Shown in pieces: positions 51,124-60,603 of a stretch of DNA of 64,000 bases; the first letter of the stretch is position 1; each line of letters starts with the position of its first letter. The position numbers and the translations under genes are program-made. A model generated the notes under the pieces. That model searched no databases. It was not told the origin of the DNA and worked only from the letters and a program-made list of their open reading frames with translations. The stretch is from Pseudomonas frederiksbergensis (GTDB taxonomy: Bacteria > Pseudomonadota > Gammaproteobacteria > Pseudomonadales > Pseudomonadaceae), in assembly GCF_003732275.1 (NCBI RefSeq), contig NZ_MOBM01000006.1, positions 186,001 through 250,000 on the forward strand. Reading direction: 5' to 3'.

Positions 51124-52074
51124 ATGAGCAAGATCAGTGTGTTGGTCGTGGACGATGCGTCGTTCATTCGTGACTTGGTGAAGAAGTGCCTGCGCAACTA
51201 CTTCCCGGGGATCCGGACCGAAGATGCAGTCAACGGTAAAAAGGCCCAGGCCATGCTGGCCAAAGAAGCGTTCGACCTGGTTCTGTGCGACTGGGAAATG
51301 CCGGAAATGTCTGGTCTGGAACTGCTGACCTGGTGCCGCGAGCAGGACAATCTCAAGACCATGCCGTTCGTGATGGTGACCAGCCGTGGCGACAAAGAGA
51401 ACGTCGTCCAGGCGATTCAGGCCGGGGTTTCGGGCTATGTCAGCAAACCGTTTACCAACGAGCAACTGCTGACCAAGGTCAAGCAGGCGCTGAACAAGGT
51501 CGGCAAGCTCGACACCTTGATGAACAGCGCGCCGACCAAAATGAACTCGGCGTTCGGCAATGACTCCCTCAGCGCGCTGACCGGCGGCAAGGCTGCCGTG
51601 GCTACCCCATCGGCAGCCGTCGTCAACCCGTTCGCCAAACCTGCTGCCGCGGCACCCGCTGCGGCTGCCGCGCCGTCTCGTGGCCTGCTCAACAGCCCGC
51701 CAGTCAAGGCACCTGCCGCCTCCGCCGCATCGGCCGGCGGTCGTGGCCAAGGCCAGCTGCGCCTGCCCAGCGGCACTCAGCAATGCGTGATCAAGGCCTT
51801 GAGCATCAAGGAAGCGCTGCTGGTGGTGAAACGCACCGACAACCTGCCGCAAGTCCTCGACAGCGCCGTGCTCGACCTGGAACAGGGCGACAACGCTGAA
51901 ATTGCCCGCCTCAACGGCTACCTGCACGCCATCGTCGCCCACGAGCCGAAGCCCGACAGCGACTGGCTGCAACTGACCTTCCGCTTTGTCGACCAGGATG
52001 CGCAGAAACTCGACTACATCTCCCGCCTGATCGCCCGTGGCACCGCGCAGAAGCATTTCGTACCGGGCGCGTAA
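51124..52074 (+). CDS. CheY-like response regulator with C-terminal PilZ-like domain
   Basis: 316 residues from ATG 51124 (AAAGGGG upstream). Receiver domain about 3-125 with VVDDASFIRDLV (acidic pocket), CDWEMPEMSG (phospho-Asp about 57), VTSRGDKE and the lysine in YVSKPF. Then an Ala/Pro-rich linker (about 150-210) and a C-terminal domain (about 215-315) whose end LTFRFVDQDAQKLDYISRLI resembles the last helix of PilZ domains; the c-di-GMP RxxxR and D/NxSxxG motifs are not obvious, so it may not bind the nucleotide. Conserved place after phoU in Pseudomonas. Partner kinase not in the window. Confidence 0.78.
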   Translation: MSKISVLVVDDASFIRDLVKKCLRNYFPGIRTEDAVNGKKAQAMLAKEAFDLVLCDWEMPEMSGLELLTWCREQDNLKTMPFVMVTSRGDKENVVQAIQAGVSGYVSKPFTNEQLLTKVKQALNKVGKLDTLMNSAPTKMNSAFGNDSLSALTGGKAAVATPSAAVVNPFAKPAAAAPAAAAAPSRGLLNSPPVKAPAASAASAGGRGQGQLRLPSGTQQCVIKALSIKEALLVVKRTDNLPQVLDSAVLDLEQGDNAEIARLNGYLHAIVAHEPKPDSDWLQLTFRFVDQDAQKLDYISRLIARGTAQKHFVPGA

Positions 52075-52099
52075 ACACGGCGTCGTCTGACCCAAAGTC

Positions 52100-52164
52100 A
52101 TCGCGAGCAGGCTCGCTCCCACATTTGAAATGCATTCCAATGTGGGAGCGAGCCTGCTCGCGAT
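52100..52164. repeat. REP pair, family A
   Basis: Inverted cores at 52100-52123 and 52141-52164 with a short 17-base spacer, between the response regulator and M23 peptidase genes. Confidence 0.9.
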
Positions 52165-52283
52165 GGGGCCATTGAATTCACCATACATCCCCCAAACCAC
52201 CCATCTTGAAACATCTGTCGACTACGCTGGTCCATTTCAGCTGCTAGGCTCCTTCCCAGGCCTTACTCGACAGAATCTTGCCC

Positions 52284-53180
52284 ATGCTCGCGCGCCTGCT
52301 GTTTTTCTGTGGTCTGTTCATGGCCTCCACCTCGGCGGTGGCCATGACGATTTACCGGTCCACCGACGCCAGTGGCGTGGTCTCTTACAGCGACCGCCCC
52401 ACCAAGGGCGCGAAGGTGTTCGTTTTTCGAGACCGGATGGTCGAGCGCCTTGAGCGGCAGGTGTACCTCGATATCAAGAAGCAGAGGGGCATGGACAGTG
52501 TGTTCGTGCGCAACGACCTGTATGCGCCGGTCGAGATCGAGCTGAGTTTTGCCGGGCTGAATAACGTCAGCGGCGCGCCGAGCCGACCGATTCGTCGGGT
52601 TCTGCCGGCGCGCAGTAACATTCGTCTGGCGCTGCTCAAGGCGATGAACGCCGGAAGGCCGCTGGTGTATATACCAAGGTTCGAATACTCCCTGGGCGAC
52701 CCCGCAGGGGCCGCCATGGCCTATCGATATCCGTTGCCCTGGCGCGGTGGGCCGTTTCGGCTGAGTCAGGGCGCCAACGGCCAATACAGCCACTACGGGC
52801 CGAAGAACCGTTATGCGATGGACATCGCCATGCCCGAAGGCACGCCGATCATCGCGGCGCGCGGTGGGGTGGTGGTGAAAACCGAGAATGGCCAGACCGG
52901 GCGCGGCAATGATCCGTCGGGCAATTTCGTGCGGGTATTGCACGATGACGGGACCATGGGCGTGTACCTGCACCTCAAGAAAGGCTCGGTCAGCGTACGG
53001 GAAGGTCAGCGAGTGACGGTGGGCAGTGCGCTGGCGCTGTCGGGTAACACCGGCAACAGCAGCGGCCCGCACCTGCACTTCGTGGTGCAGCGCAATACGG
53101 GGTTGGGGCTGGTGTCGATTCCGTACCAGTTCAATCAACCGGTAGGCGCGTTGCCCAACTTTGCGTTGGGCAAGCAGTGA
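52284..53180 (+). CDS. M23 (LytM) peptidase with DUF4124 N-terminal domain
   Basis: 298 residues. Signal peptide (MLARLLFFCGLFMASTSAVA), then a DUF4124 segment (TIYRSTDASGVVSYSDRP, about 22-40), a strand-rich middle, and the LytM domain (about 165-285). Zinc ligands appear intact: HYGPKNRYAMDIAMPEG gives His and Asp, and GPHLHFVVQ gives the HxH. Periplasmic endopeptidase cleaving peptidoglycan cross-links or activating amidases. A TTG two codons upstream is an alternative start. Confidence 0.87.
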   Translation: MLARLLFFCGLFMASTSAVAMTIYRSTDASGVVSYSDRPTKGAKVFVFRDRMVERLERQVYLDIKKQRGMDSVFVRNDLYAPVEIELSFAGLNNVSGAPSRPIRRVLPARSNIRLALLKAMNAGRPLVYIPRFEYSLGDPAGAAMAYRYPLPWRGGPFRLSQGANGQYSHYGPKNRYAMDIAMPEGTPIIAARGGVVVKTENGQTGRGNDPSGNFVRVLHDDGTMGVYLHLKKGSVSVREGQRVTVGSALALSGNTGNSSGPHLHFVVQRNTGLGLVSIPYQFNQPVGALPNFALGKQ

Positions 53181-53201
53181 GGTGTTGCCAGTTCTGACGC
53201 C

Positions 53202-53294
53202 TTCGCGAGCAAGCCCGCTCCCACATTTGATCGGCGTCGAACCCTATTTATGTGATCGACGCATAACCAGTGTGGGAGCGGGCTTGCTCGCGAA
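53202..53294. repeat. REP pair, family A variant
   Basis: TTCGCGAGCAAGCCCGCTCC at 53202 and its inverted partner ending at 53294, between convergent genes. Confidence 0.9.
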
Positions 53295-53324
53295 GGGATC
53301 AACACGGATCCAGTCAGAGATCGC

Positions 53325-54665
53325 TTAGTCCAGCATCAACACCTTCGCCAAAATAATCTTCGGCCCTTTCATCTTCTTGATGATGATGCGCAAGCCTTCG
53401 ACTTCCAGCACTTCTTCCTCTTCCGGCACCCGTTTCAGGGTTTCGTAGACCAGCCCGGCGAGGGTTTCGGCTTCGATGTGGTCCAGGTCGATGCCCAACA
53501 GGCGTTCGACCTTGAACAGCGGCGTATCGCCCCGCACCAGCAGTTTGCCCGGCTGATACGCGAGGATCCCGCGTTCGGCCTTGCGGTGTTCATCCTGAAT
53601 GTCGCCGACCAGCACTTCCAGCACGTCTTCCATGGTCAGGTAGCCGATGATGTTGCCGTCGGCTTCCTCGACCACAGCGAAATGCGAACCGCCCTTGCGG
53701 AACTGTTCCAGCAACTGCGACAGCGGCATGTGACGAGACACGCGCTCCAGCGGGCGGGTCAGTTCGGCGAGGTTGAACGACTCGGGAATGTGATCCAGGG
53801 CCGCTAGTTCCAGCAGCAAATCCTTGATGTGCAGCAGGCCGACGAACTCCTGGCGCTCGCTGTCGTACACCGGGTAGCGGCTGAACTTGTGGCGACGGAA
53901 CATCGCCAGGATTTCCTTGAGCGGCGCGTTGAACTCCAGCGTCACCAGGTCCTCCCGGGAGTTCGCCCAGTCGACCACTTCCAGCTCGCCCATTTCCACC
54001 GCCGAGGCCAAAACGCGCATGCCTTGGTCGCTCGGGTCCTGGCCACGGCTGGAGTGCAGGATCAGTTTCAGTTCTTCACGGCTGTAATGGTGCTCGTGAT
54101 GCGGGCCGGGTTCACCCTGGCCGGCGATCCGCAGGATCGTGTTGGCACTGGCGTTGAGCAGGTAAATGGCCGGGTACATGGTCCAGTAAAACAAGTACAG
54201 CGGCACGGCGGTCCAGAGCGACAGAAGCTCGGGTTTGCGGATGGCCCAGGATTTGGGGGCCAACTCACCGACCACGATGTGCAGGTACGAAATGATGAAG
54301 AACGCCGTGAAGAACGACACGCCTTTGACCACTTCGGCGGACTCTACGCCGACGGCACTCAGTACCGGCTCGAGAATATGGGCGAACGCCGGTTCACCGA
54401 CCCAGCCCAGGCCGAGGGAGGCGAGGGTGATACCCAACTGGCAGGCCGAGAGGTACGCATCGAGCTGGCTGTGCACGGTGCGCAGAATGTGCCCGCGCCA
54501 GCCGTTTTTATCAGCGATGGCCTCGACCCGGGTCGAGCGCAATTTGACCATGGCAAATTCCGCCGCAACGAAAAAGCCGTTGAGCAAAACCAGGATCAAA
54601 GCAAAAAGAATCATGCCGAAATCGGCGAAGAGTGTCGCGAGGGTCAAGCCAGGGGAAGGGTCCAT
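53325..54665 (-). CDS. CNNM/HlyC-CorC-type membrane protein (DUF21, CBS pair, CorC_HlyC)
   Basis: 446 residues from ATG 54663-54665. DUF21/CNNM transmembrane domain (about 10-195, LNGFFVAAEFAMVKLRSTRV, GWVGEPAF), CBS pair (about 215-340, FSRYPVYDSERQEFVGLLHI, GYLTMEDVLEVLVGDIQDEH) and the C-terminal CorC_HlyC domain (about 355-440). Family members take part in magnesium or cobalt efflux and regulation of ion balance. Often annotated as hemolysin, which is misleading. The ribosome site is weak and the start could be shifted. Confidence 0.85.
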   Translation of the reverse strand: MDPSPGLTLATLFADFGMILFALILVLLNGFFVAAEFAMVKLRSTRVEAIADKNGWRGHILRTVHSQLDAYLSACQLGITLASLGLGWVGEPAFAHILEPVLSAVGVESAEVVKGVSFFTAFFIISYLHIVVGELAPKSWAIRKPELLSLWTAVPLYLFYWTMYPAIYLLNASANTILRIAGQGEPGPHHEHHYSREELKLILHSSRGQDPSDQGMRVLASAVEMGELEVVDWANSREDLVTLEFNAPLKEILAMFRRHKFSRYPVYDSERQEFVGLLHIKDLLLELAALDHIPESFNLAELTRPLERVSRHMPLSQLLEQFRKGGSHFAVVEEADGNIIGYLTMEDVLEVLVGDIQDEHRKAERGILAYQPGKLLVRGDTPLFKVERLLGIDLDHIEAETLAGLVYETLKRVPEEEEVLEVEGLRIIIKKMKGPKIILAKVLMLD

Positions 54666-54789
54666 GATGGAGTTTTGCGGTTTCCGTGTATTCAAAAAAA
54701 GGAGGAAATGCGGTGCCTGAAGGGCAGGCACAAGTCAGCCAATGTAGCGGCTGACTGAGTGATTGCCTAGTGGCGAGTGCTGGCCGGTA

Positions 54790-56112
54790 TCAGTCGGCGG
54801 CGCTGATGACGCGGGATTTGGTGACCTGGGCTGGCGAAAAATGGCAGGTAAACGTGCTGCCGTGCCCCGGCACACTGCTGATTTCCATACGTGCCCGGTG
54901 GCGCAGCAACACATGTTTGACGATGGCCAGCCCCAGCCCGGTGCCGCCGGTGTTGGAGTTGCGGCTGGAGTCGACGCGATAGAAGCGTTCAGTCAGGCGC
55001 GGCAAGTGTTTGCTGTCGATGCCGATCCCCGAGTCCTGCACGCTCAGGTGTGCGCCTTGATCGTCACCCCACCAGCGAATACGGATATTGCCTTCGGCCG
55101 GGGTGTATTTCACTGCGTTGAACACCAGGTTGGAGAACGCGCTACGCAATTCGGCTTCGCTGCCCTTGAGCAGAATCGTCGGATCGGCTTCCAGGGTGAT
55201 GTGCTGATTGCGTTGACCGGACAGCTGCTGAGCATCGCTCTTGATCGATTGCAGCAGACTGTCGATGGACACCGGTTGATTGTCCGACGGGTAATCGGTG
55301 GCCTCCAGTTTGGCCAGCAGCAGCAAATCGTTTAGCAAGGTCTGCATGCGTCCGCCTTGCTGCTGCATCTGCTGCAGGGCACGGGTCCAGCGTGGGTTCA
55401 CTTCCTCGACGTTGTCGAGCAGGGTCTCCAGGTAGCCGCAGATCACCGTCAGCGGCGTGCGCAGTTCGTGGGACACGTTGGCGATGAAGTCTTTGCGCAT
55501 CTGTTCCAGCTGATGGATACGCGTCACGTCGCGCACCAGCATCAAGTGTTCGTTGTTGCCATAACGGGTGATGTACAGCTGAATGCGCAGGCGATCATTG
55601 ATCGGCGAAGGAATTTCCAACGGCTCGGCGTAGCTGTCCTGCTCGAAGTATTCCTTGAAGCGCGGATGGCGCACCAGGTTGGTCACGGGCTGGCCGCTGT
55701 CCTGAGGAGTCTTGAGACCGAGCAGGGTTTCGGCGGCGCGGTTCCACCATTCCAGGTTGCCGTCGCTGTCGAGCATGATCACCGCATCTTTCAACGCTGC
55801 GGTGGATTCCTGGACCCGGTCGATCACTGCTTGCAAGCGCCCGCGCACCCGTTGGTCGCGGCGTTGCAGGTGGTAGATGCTGTCGAACACTTCACCCCAC
55901 AGGCCGTAGCCGTCGGGCGGTGCTTCATCGGGTTGGTGCTGGCGCAGCCATTCATGCAAACGCAGCAACTGCTTGAGGGTCCACGCCAGATAAAGGCCCA
56001 GGCCCACGGCGAGGCTCCAGCCGTAGTAGCCGGAAATCAGGCCGATCACCAGGCAGGCGGTGACCAGCAACAGCATGTGGCGAATCAGGGTGCCATGCCA
56101 GTTTTGGTTCAC
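54790..56112 (-). CDS. phoR: Phosphate regulon sensor kinase PhoR
   Basis: 440 residues. Two N-terminal membrane helices (about 10-28 and 30-48), a charged cytoplasmic linker, a PAS domain (about 100-200, VIMLDSDGNLEWWNRAAETL), the HisKA domain with phospho-His215 in NVSHELRTPL, and the ATPase domain with N-box FSNLVFNAVKYT, SVQDSGIGI and GTGLGLAIVKH. Phosphorylates PhoB in low phosphate; kept off by PstSCAB-PhoU. Downstream of phoB with a 39-base gap. Confidence 0.95.
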   Translation of the reverse strand: MNQNWHGTLIRHMLLLVTACLVIGLISGYYGWSLAVGLGLYLAWTLKQLLRLHEWLRQHQPDEAPPDGYGLWGEVFDSIYHLQRRDQRVRGRLQAVIDRVQESTAALKDAVIMLDSDGNLEWWNRAAETLLGLKTPQDSGQPVTNLVRHPRFKEYFEQDSYAEPLEIPSPINDRLRIQLYITRYGNNEHLMLVRDVTRIHQLEQMRKDFIANVSHELRTPLTVICGYLETLLDNVEEVNPRWTRALQQMQQQGGRMQTLLNDLLLLAKLEATDYPSDNQPVSIDSLLQSIKSDAQQLSGQRNQHITLEADPTILLKGSEAELRSAFSNLVFNAVKYTPAEGNIRIRWWGDDQGAHLSVQDSGIGIDSKHLPRLTERFYRVDSSRNSNTGGTGLGLAIVKHVLLRHRARMEISSVPGHGSTFTCHFSPAQVTKSRVISAAD

Positions 56113-56151
56113 GGAAAATATGCGTCCTTGTCAGCGAGTCTGGCGGTCGGC

Positions 56152-56841
56152 TCAGGCCTTGGTGGAAAACCGGTAGCCGGTGCCGCGCACGGTTTGTACC
56201 AGATTTTCATAGGCATCGCCGAGGGCTTTGCGCAGGCGACGGATATGCACATCGACCGTGCGCTCTTCAACGTAGACATTGCCGCCCCAGACCTGATCCA
56301 GCAACTGGCCGCGGGTGTAGGCACGTTCCTGGTGGGTCATGAAAAATTGCAGCAAGCGGTATTCGGTCGGGCCCATCTCGGCAGGTTTGCCGTCGATGGT
56401 CACGCGGTGGCTGATTGGGTCCAGCAGCAGGCCGCCGACTTCGATTGGCGCTTCGCCATCGGTCGGGCCGGCGCGGCGCAGCACGGCTTTCAGGCGCGCC
56501 ACCAGCTCTCGCGGGGAAAATGGTTTGGTGATGTAGTCATCAGCGCCGACTTCCAGGCCCTGGATCTTGTTGTCCTCTTCGCCCTTGGCGGTGAGCATGA
56601 TGATCGGGATATCCCCGGTCAGCTCATCGCGCTTGAGACGGCGGGCCAGCTCGATGCCGGAAGTGCCGGGCAGCATCCAGTCGAGCAGGATCAGGTCCGG
56701 TTTGCGGTCGACGATAATGGCGTGGGCCTGCTGCGAGTTCTCTGCCTCCAGGCAGTCATAGCCGGCCATTTCCAACGCAACGGCGATCATTTCGCGAATG
56801 GGCGCTTCGTCGTCGACGATCAGAATGCTCCTGCCAACCAT
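56152..56841 (-). CDS. phoB: Phosphate regulon response regulator PhoB
   Basis: 229 residues. Receiver domain with Asp10, Asp11, phospho-Asp54 in LLDWMLPG, Thr84 and Lys106, and an OmpR-type winged helix (about 130-228, [34 protein letters not shown]). When phosphorylated it binds Pho boxes to activate pst and other genes, and probably its own promoter, where two Pho-box-like sequences lie. Confidence 0.96.
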   Translation of the reverse strand: MVGRSILIVDDEAPIREMIAVALEMAGYDCLEAENSQQAHAIIVDRKPDLILLDWMLPGTSGIELARRLKRDELTGDIPIIMLTAKGEEDNKIQGLEVGADDYITKPFSPRELVARLKAVLRRAGPTDGEAPIEVGGLLLDPISHRVTIDGKPAEMGPTEYRLLQFFMTHQERAYTRGQLLDQVWGGNVYVEERTVDVHIRRLRKALGDAYENLVQTVRGTGYRFSTKA

Positions 56842-56853
56842 GCGTTAATCCTC

Positions 56854-56871
56854 TTGTCATTTAACTGTCTT
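56854..56871 (+). promoter_or_regulatory. Pho-box-like sequence upstream of phoB, facing away from phoB
   Basis: TTGTCATTTAACTGTCTT: half-sites TTGTCAT and CTGTCTT four bases apart. It reads on the plus strand, opposite to phoB, 13 bases from the phoB start. Confidence 0.6.
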
Positions 56872-56894
56872 GCGCCGCATTAGATAACGGAATT

Positions 56895-56912
56895 ATTGCA
56901 GTCGTGTGACAG
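56895..56912 (-). promoter_or_regulatory. Pho-box-like sequence upstream of phoB, in phoB orientation
   Basis: On the minus strand CTGTCACACGACTGCAAT: the first half-site is near consensus, the second is degenerate. 54 bases before the phoB start, the right distance to replace a -35 element. Confidence 0.55.
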
Positions 56913-56993
56913 TATTTTAGCCGTCCTGCGATTGTCGTGATCCTGAACTAAGCTCTAAGTCCGAATCCTGACAACCACAAAAGGAAGGTTTCC

Positions 56994-57371
56994 ATGAATC
57001 ACATTGCTCAATCCTGGAAGGCTCTGCTGGTTACGGCTGCGCTAACGTTGCCGTCCGTGGCCTTTGCCGCCGAACCGGCCACAATGAAAGACGGCATGAT
57101 GGTCGACCACAAGGGTATGACCGTTTACACGTTCGACAAGGACACTGGCGGTAAGTCGATGTGTAATGCCGATTGCGCCAAGATGTGGCCGCCGATGATG
57201 GCTCCAGCGGGTGCCAAGGCCGAAGGTGAATGGACGATCATCAAGCGTGATGACGGCATGATGCAGTGGGCTTATGACGGCAAGCCGATGTACACCTACA
57301 AAATGGACATGAAGCCTGGCGATAAGAACGGCGAAGGTTACAAAGATATGTGGCACATGCCGAAGCACTGA
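56994..57371 (+). CDS. Exported COG4315-type repeat protein
   Basis: 125 residues with a signal peptide (ALLVTAALTLPSVAFAAEP). Two copies of the family repeat: GMTVYTFDKDTGGKSMCNAD and, later, GKPMYTYKMDMKPGDKNGEG, each with the Y-x-[FWY]-x-x-D pattern; CNADCAKMWPP holds a cysteine pair. Met-rich and His-rich sections (MMVDHKGM, MWHMPKH) hint at metal binding. Periplasmic; function unknown. The start follows AAGGAAGG. Confidence 0.82.
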   Translation: MNHIAQSWKALLVTAALTLPSVAFAAEPATMKDGMMVDHKGMTVYTFDKDTGGKSMCNADCAKMWPPMMAPAGAKAEGEWTIIKRDDGMMQWAYDGKPMYTYKMDMKPGDKNGEGYKDMWHMPKH

Positions 57372-57422
57372 CCCGTGTAATCCGCTCCTCGGTCACGGGG
57401 AGCGGATCTGCCCTCATTGCCT

Positions 57423-58313
57423 TCAGCGCAGCGCGTAATCCAGAACAATCCCGACAAAAATCGCCAACCCGGCCCAGTGATTGTGCAAAAACGCCTGGAA
57501 GCAGCGCATCCGGTCCTTGCTGCGGGTGTACCAGAACTCCCACGCAAAACAGCCCGCCGCCGCCAGTAGTCCGAGGTGGAACCAGCCGCCGAGCTGGAAT
57601 TTCGAACCCGCCAGCAGCAGGCACCCCAACGCCAATCCCTGCAGGGTCAGAATGATCGCCCTGTCGGCGTCGCCAAACAGAATCGCTGTGGATTTCACCC
57701 CGATCTTCAGATCGTCATCGCGGTCGGTCATGGCGTAATAGGTGTCGTAGCCCACGGTCCACAACAGGTTGGCGATCCACAGCAACCAGGCCACCGCCGG
57801 CAGTTCACCGGTTTCGGCGGTAAACGCCATCGGCATGCCCCAGGAGAATGCCGCGCCCAGCACCACTTGCGGGTAATAGGTGTAGCGCTTCATGAACGGG
57901 TAAGTGAACGCCAGGGCCAAGCCGCCCAGCGACAGCCACACCGTCGTCGCGTTAGTACACAGCACCAACAGGAAACTTACGCCCATCAGCACCGCGAAGA
58001 ACACCAGGGCTTCTTTCGAGCTGATCTTGCCGCTCACCAGTGGCCGCTGTTCGGTGCGTTTCACGTGGCCATCGACCTTGCGGTCCGCCCAATCGTTGAT
58101 CACACAACCGCCAGCACGGGTCAGTACCACGCCGAGCACGAAAATCACGATATTGGCCAACGAAGGCGAACCTTCACCGGCAATCCAGAGTGCCCACAAT
58201 GTCGGCCACAGCAGCAAATAAATGCCGATCGGCTTGTCCATCCGCGTCAGCTGAATGAAATCCCAGGCCCGAGGATTCACGCGGTTCAGGGACTTGAGCA
58301 GGCTCTGGTACAT
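57423..58313 (-). CDS. ubiA: 4-hydroxybenzoate octaprenyltransferase UbiA
   Basis: 296 residues, about eight membrane helices. Attaches the polyprenyl tail to 4-hydroxybenzoate in ubiquinone synthesis. Both Asp-rich sites are visible: [15 protein letters not shown] (about 69-83) and [20 protein letters not shown] (about 190-209). The ATG shares one base with the ubiC stop (TGATG), so translation is coupled. Confidence 0.95.
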   Translation of the reverse strand: MYQSLLKSLNRVNPRAWDFIQLTRMDKPIGIYLLLWPTLWALWIAGEGSPSLANIVIFVLGVVLTRAGGCVINDWADRKVDGHVKRTEQRPLVSGKISSKEALVFFAVLMGVSFLLVLCTNATTVWLSLGGLALAFTYPFMKRYTYYPQVVLGAAFSWGMPMAFTAETGELPAVAWLLWIANLLWTVGYDTYYAMTDRDDDLKIGVKSTAILFGDADRAIILTLQGLALGCLLLAGSKFQLGGWFHLGLLAAAGCFAWEFWYTRSKDRMRCFQAFLHNHWAGLAIFVGIVLDYALR

Positions 58314-58876
58314 CAGCAATTCTCCGGATGGGCGCGGGTGGCGTTCCATAAGGTCGGCAGGAAAATCTCGGCCACCAGCACGCTCAAGGCGCCGCGGTCG
58401 AAACGCGAGCGTCGGCCCCACAGTTCAGGCGCTTGAGCGTCCACCGGCAACCATGCTTGAGGATAGTGACAAACCTCGATGGCCCGGCGCTGAAACGCCT
58501 GATCGCAAAACAGCAGTTCGCCCAGAGAGCGGCTGCCCAGTTCGTCTATATGTAATCCATCACCCTGCAACGCGCTACGCGCCGCCACGCTGCGGGCAAA
58601 CACCCAGGCTTCTCCGTGGCCGCGCAGATACACCTCGCGCACCCAGCCTTCACTGCCTTCGGCCAGCTCCAGCGCAGCACACTCGTCGGCGCGCAGCGAT
58701 TGCCAGCCTTCGAACAGCGGCGTGACGCTGAAACCATCATTCGACAGGCGGATCAAGCGCCGGGTCAGCGACCCTTCATCGAACAGCCAATCGAGCGTAG
58801 ACGTGTCGGGGAGGGGCGTCAGTTGGCTTCGGGGAAGCCAGAGCGGTGTCGCGGAGGGGGATTTTGAGTGCGGCAC
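58313..58876 (-). CDS. ubiC: Chorismate pyruvate-lyase UbiC
   Basis: 187 residues. Splits chorismate into 4-hydroxybenzoate and pyruvate, the committed step that feeds UbiA. Family pattern: [20 protein letters not shown] at the start, [19 protein letters not shown] (about 79-97, active-site Arg) and [11 protein letters not shown], then [20 protein letters not shown] with the catalytic Glu near the end. Cytoplasmic. Confidence 0.93.
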   Translation of the reverse strand: MPHSKSPSATPLWLPRSQLTPLPDTSTLDWLFDEGSLTRRLIRLSNDGFSVTPLFEGWQSLRADECAALELAEGSEGWVREVYLRGHGEAWVFARSVAARSALQGDGLHIDELGSRSLGELLFCDQAFQRRAIEVCHYPQAWLPVDAQAPELWGRRSRFDRGALSVLVAEIFLPTLWNATRAHPENC

Positions 58877-59075
58877 AGTGAGTCATTATTGGCAGCAAAT
58901 GAGGCGGCGAGCTTACCATGTCAGGCACCGATTTTGATTGACCGGCCTGCCGTTACGCCGAACAGGCTTGCATCTGCCGGGCCCGATCAGTACAAAACGC
59001 CCTGAGCCGGACGGCAACGCTTCACCGATCGACCGTTCGCGCCGGCAAAAGCCTGAACCCTGAGGAAGTACCTGA

Positions 59076-59243
59076 ATGAAAAAGTGGCAATGTGTGGTCT
59101 GCGGCCTGATCTATAACGAAGCCGAGGGTTGGCCGGACGACGGTATTGCAGCGGGCACGCCGTGGCAGGATGTGCCGGAAGATTGGCTGTGCCCGGACTG
59201 CGGCGTGGGCAAGATGGATTTCGAAATGATCGAAATCAACTAA
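59076..59243 (+). CDS. rubA: Rubredoxin
   Basis: 55 residues. One iron bound by four cysteines in two CxxC pairs: CVVC (6-9) and CPDCG (39-43). Aromatic and acidic residues around them ([29 protein letters not shown]) follow the rubredoxin pattern. GAGGAAG lies seven bases before the ATG. Small electron carrier; the reductase is encoded 19 bases downstream. Cytoplasmic. Confidence 0.95.
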   Translation: MKKWQCVVCGLIYNEAEGWPDDGIAAGTPWQDVPEDWLCPDCGVGKMDFEMIEIN

Positions 59244-59262
59244 GAATCCAAGGAGTAAGGGA

Positions 59263-60411
59263 ATGAACGCACCTGTCGTGATCGTCGGCACTGGGCTGGC
59301 TGGCTACAACCTGGCCCGGGAGTTTCGCAAACTCGATGGCGAAACCCCGCTGCTGCTGATTACCGCAGATGACGGACGCTCCTACTCCAAGCCGATACTC
59401 TCCACCGGCTTTGGCAAGAATAAAGACGCCGATGGCCTGAGCATGGCCGAACCGGGCGCCATGGCCGAGCAGTTGAAAGCCGAAGTGCGCACCCACACGC
59501 GCATCAGCGGTATCGATCCGGGCCACAAGCGCCTTTGGATCGGTGAAGAAGCGGTGGTCTACCGTGACCTGATCCTGGCCTGGGGCGCGGAAACCGTGCG
59601 GGTGCCGATCGAAGGCGATGCGGCGGACGCTGTTTTCCCGATCAACGACCTTGAAGACTACGCACGCTTTCGCGCGGCCGCGGCCGGCAAGCATCGGGTG
59701 TTGCTGCTGGGCGCCGGTTTGATCGGCTGCGAATTCGCCAATGACCTGATGCTCGGTGGTTACGAGGTGCAACTGGTTGCACCGTGCGAACAGGTCATGC
59801 CGACCTTGCTGCACCCAGCGGCGGCCGCTGCGGTCCAGGCCGGCCTGGAAAGCCTGGGCGCGCGCTTCCATCTCGGGCCGGTGCTCAATCGCCTGCAACG
59901 AGTGGCTGATGGCCTGGAGGCGCATCTGTCCGATGGCCAGGTCATCCCGTGCGATGTAGTGGTTTCGGCCATCGGTCTGCGTCCGCGCATCGACTTGGCG
60001 GCCGCTGCCGGGCTGCAGGTCAACCGCGGCGTGGTGGTCGACCGTCAGCTGAAAACCTCTCACGCCAACATTTACGCTCTGGGCGACTGCGCTGAGGTCG
60101 ATGGGCTGAATCTGTTGTACGTCATGCCCCTCATGAGCTGTGCGAGAGCGCTGGCCCAAACCCTCGCCGCAAACCCTACAGCGGTGAGTTACGGGCCGAT
60201 GCCAATCACCGTGAAAACCCCGGTCTGCCCATTGGTGGTTTCGCCGCCGCCACGGGGCGCGGAGGGCGTCTGGACGGTCGAAGGGCAGGGCGCGGATATC
60301 AAGGTGTTGTGCCGCGACAGCGCCGGCAAATTGCTGGGCTATGCCCTGACAGGCGTGGCGGTGATGGAAAAACTCGCTCTGAACAAAGAGCTTCCGGCCT
60401 TGCTGGCGTAA
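59263..60411 (+). CDS. Rubredoxin reductase, FAD-dependent
   Basis: 382 residues. NADH:rubredoxin oxidoreductase. Two Rossmann sites: FAD-binding [16 protein letters not shown] (about 6-21) and NAD-binding [20 protein letters not shown] (about 146-165), plus [13 protein letters not shown], the C-terminal FAD motif. Directly follows rubA, as with AlkT/RubB partners. In P. aeruginosa this pair supports alkane oxidation and may serve oxidative-stress defence; here no alkane hydroxylase is adjacent. Confidence 0.9.
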   Translation: MNAPVVIVGTGLAGYNLAREFRKLDGETPLLLITADDGRSYSKPILSTGFGKNKDADGLSMAEPGAMAEQLKAEVRTHTRISGIDPGHKRLWIGEEAVVYRDLILAWGAETVRVPIEGDAADAVFPINDLEDYARFRAAAAGKHRVLLLGAGLIGCEFANDLMLGGYEVQLVAPCEQVMPTLLHPAAAAAVQAGLESLGARFHLGPVLNRLQRVADGLEAHLSDGQVIPCDVVVSAIGLRPRIDLAAAAGLQVNRGVVVDRQLKTSHANIYALGDCAEVDGLNLLYVMPLMSCARALAQTLAANPTAVSYGPMPITVKTPVCPLVVSPPPRGAEGVWTVEGQGADIKVLCRDSAGKLLGYALTGVAVMEKLALNKELPALLA

Positions 60412-60603
60412 ATAGCGGTCGTTCTGTCGGAATCACCCCGCTTTTGCCCGCACAAAGGTCGCGGGGAGACTGGCGCCGCTCTAAAGCGCGTGCCATTCTC
60501 ACTCCCGTCTGCCGCAGAGTAGAGCACCTGCGGCGCCTTAGGCGCTGTTCCAACGAGAACAGCACGGACATAACAACAAAAAACCGTCAAAGGGGCTTCA
60601 CTA

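Noticed and set aside
54790..56883. Plus-strand frames opposite phoR and phoB
   Set aside because: Shadow frames of the kinase and regulator genes, without ribosome sites or domain patterns.
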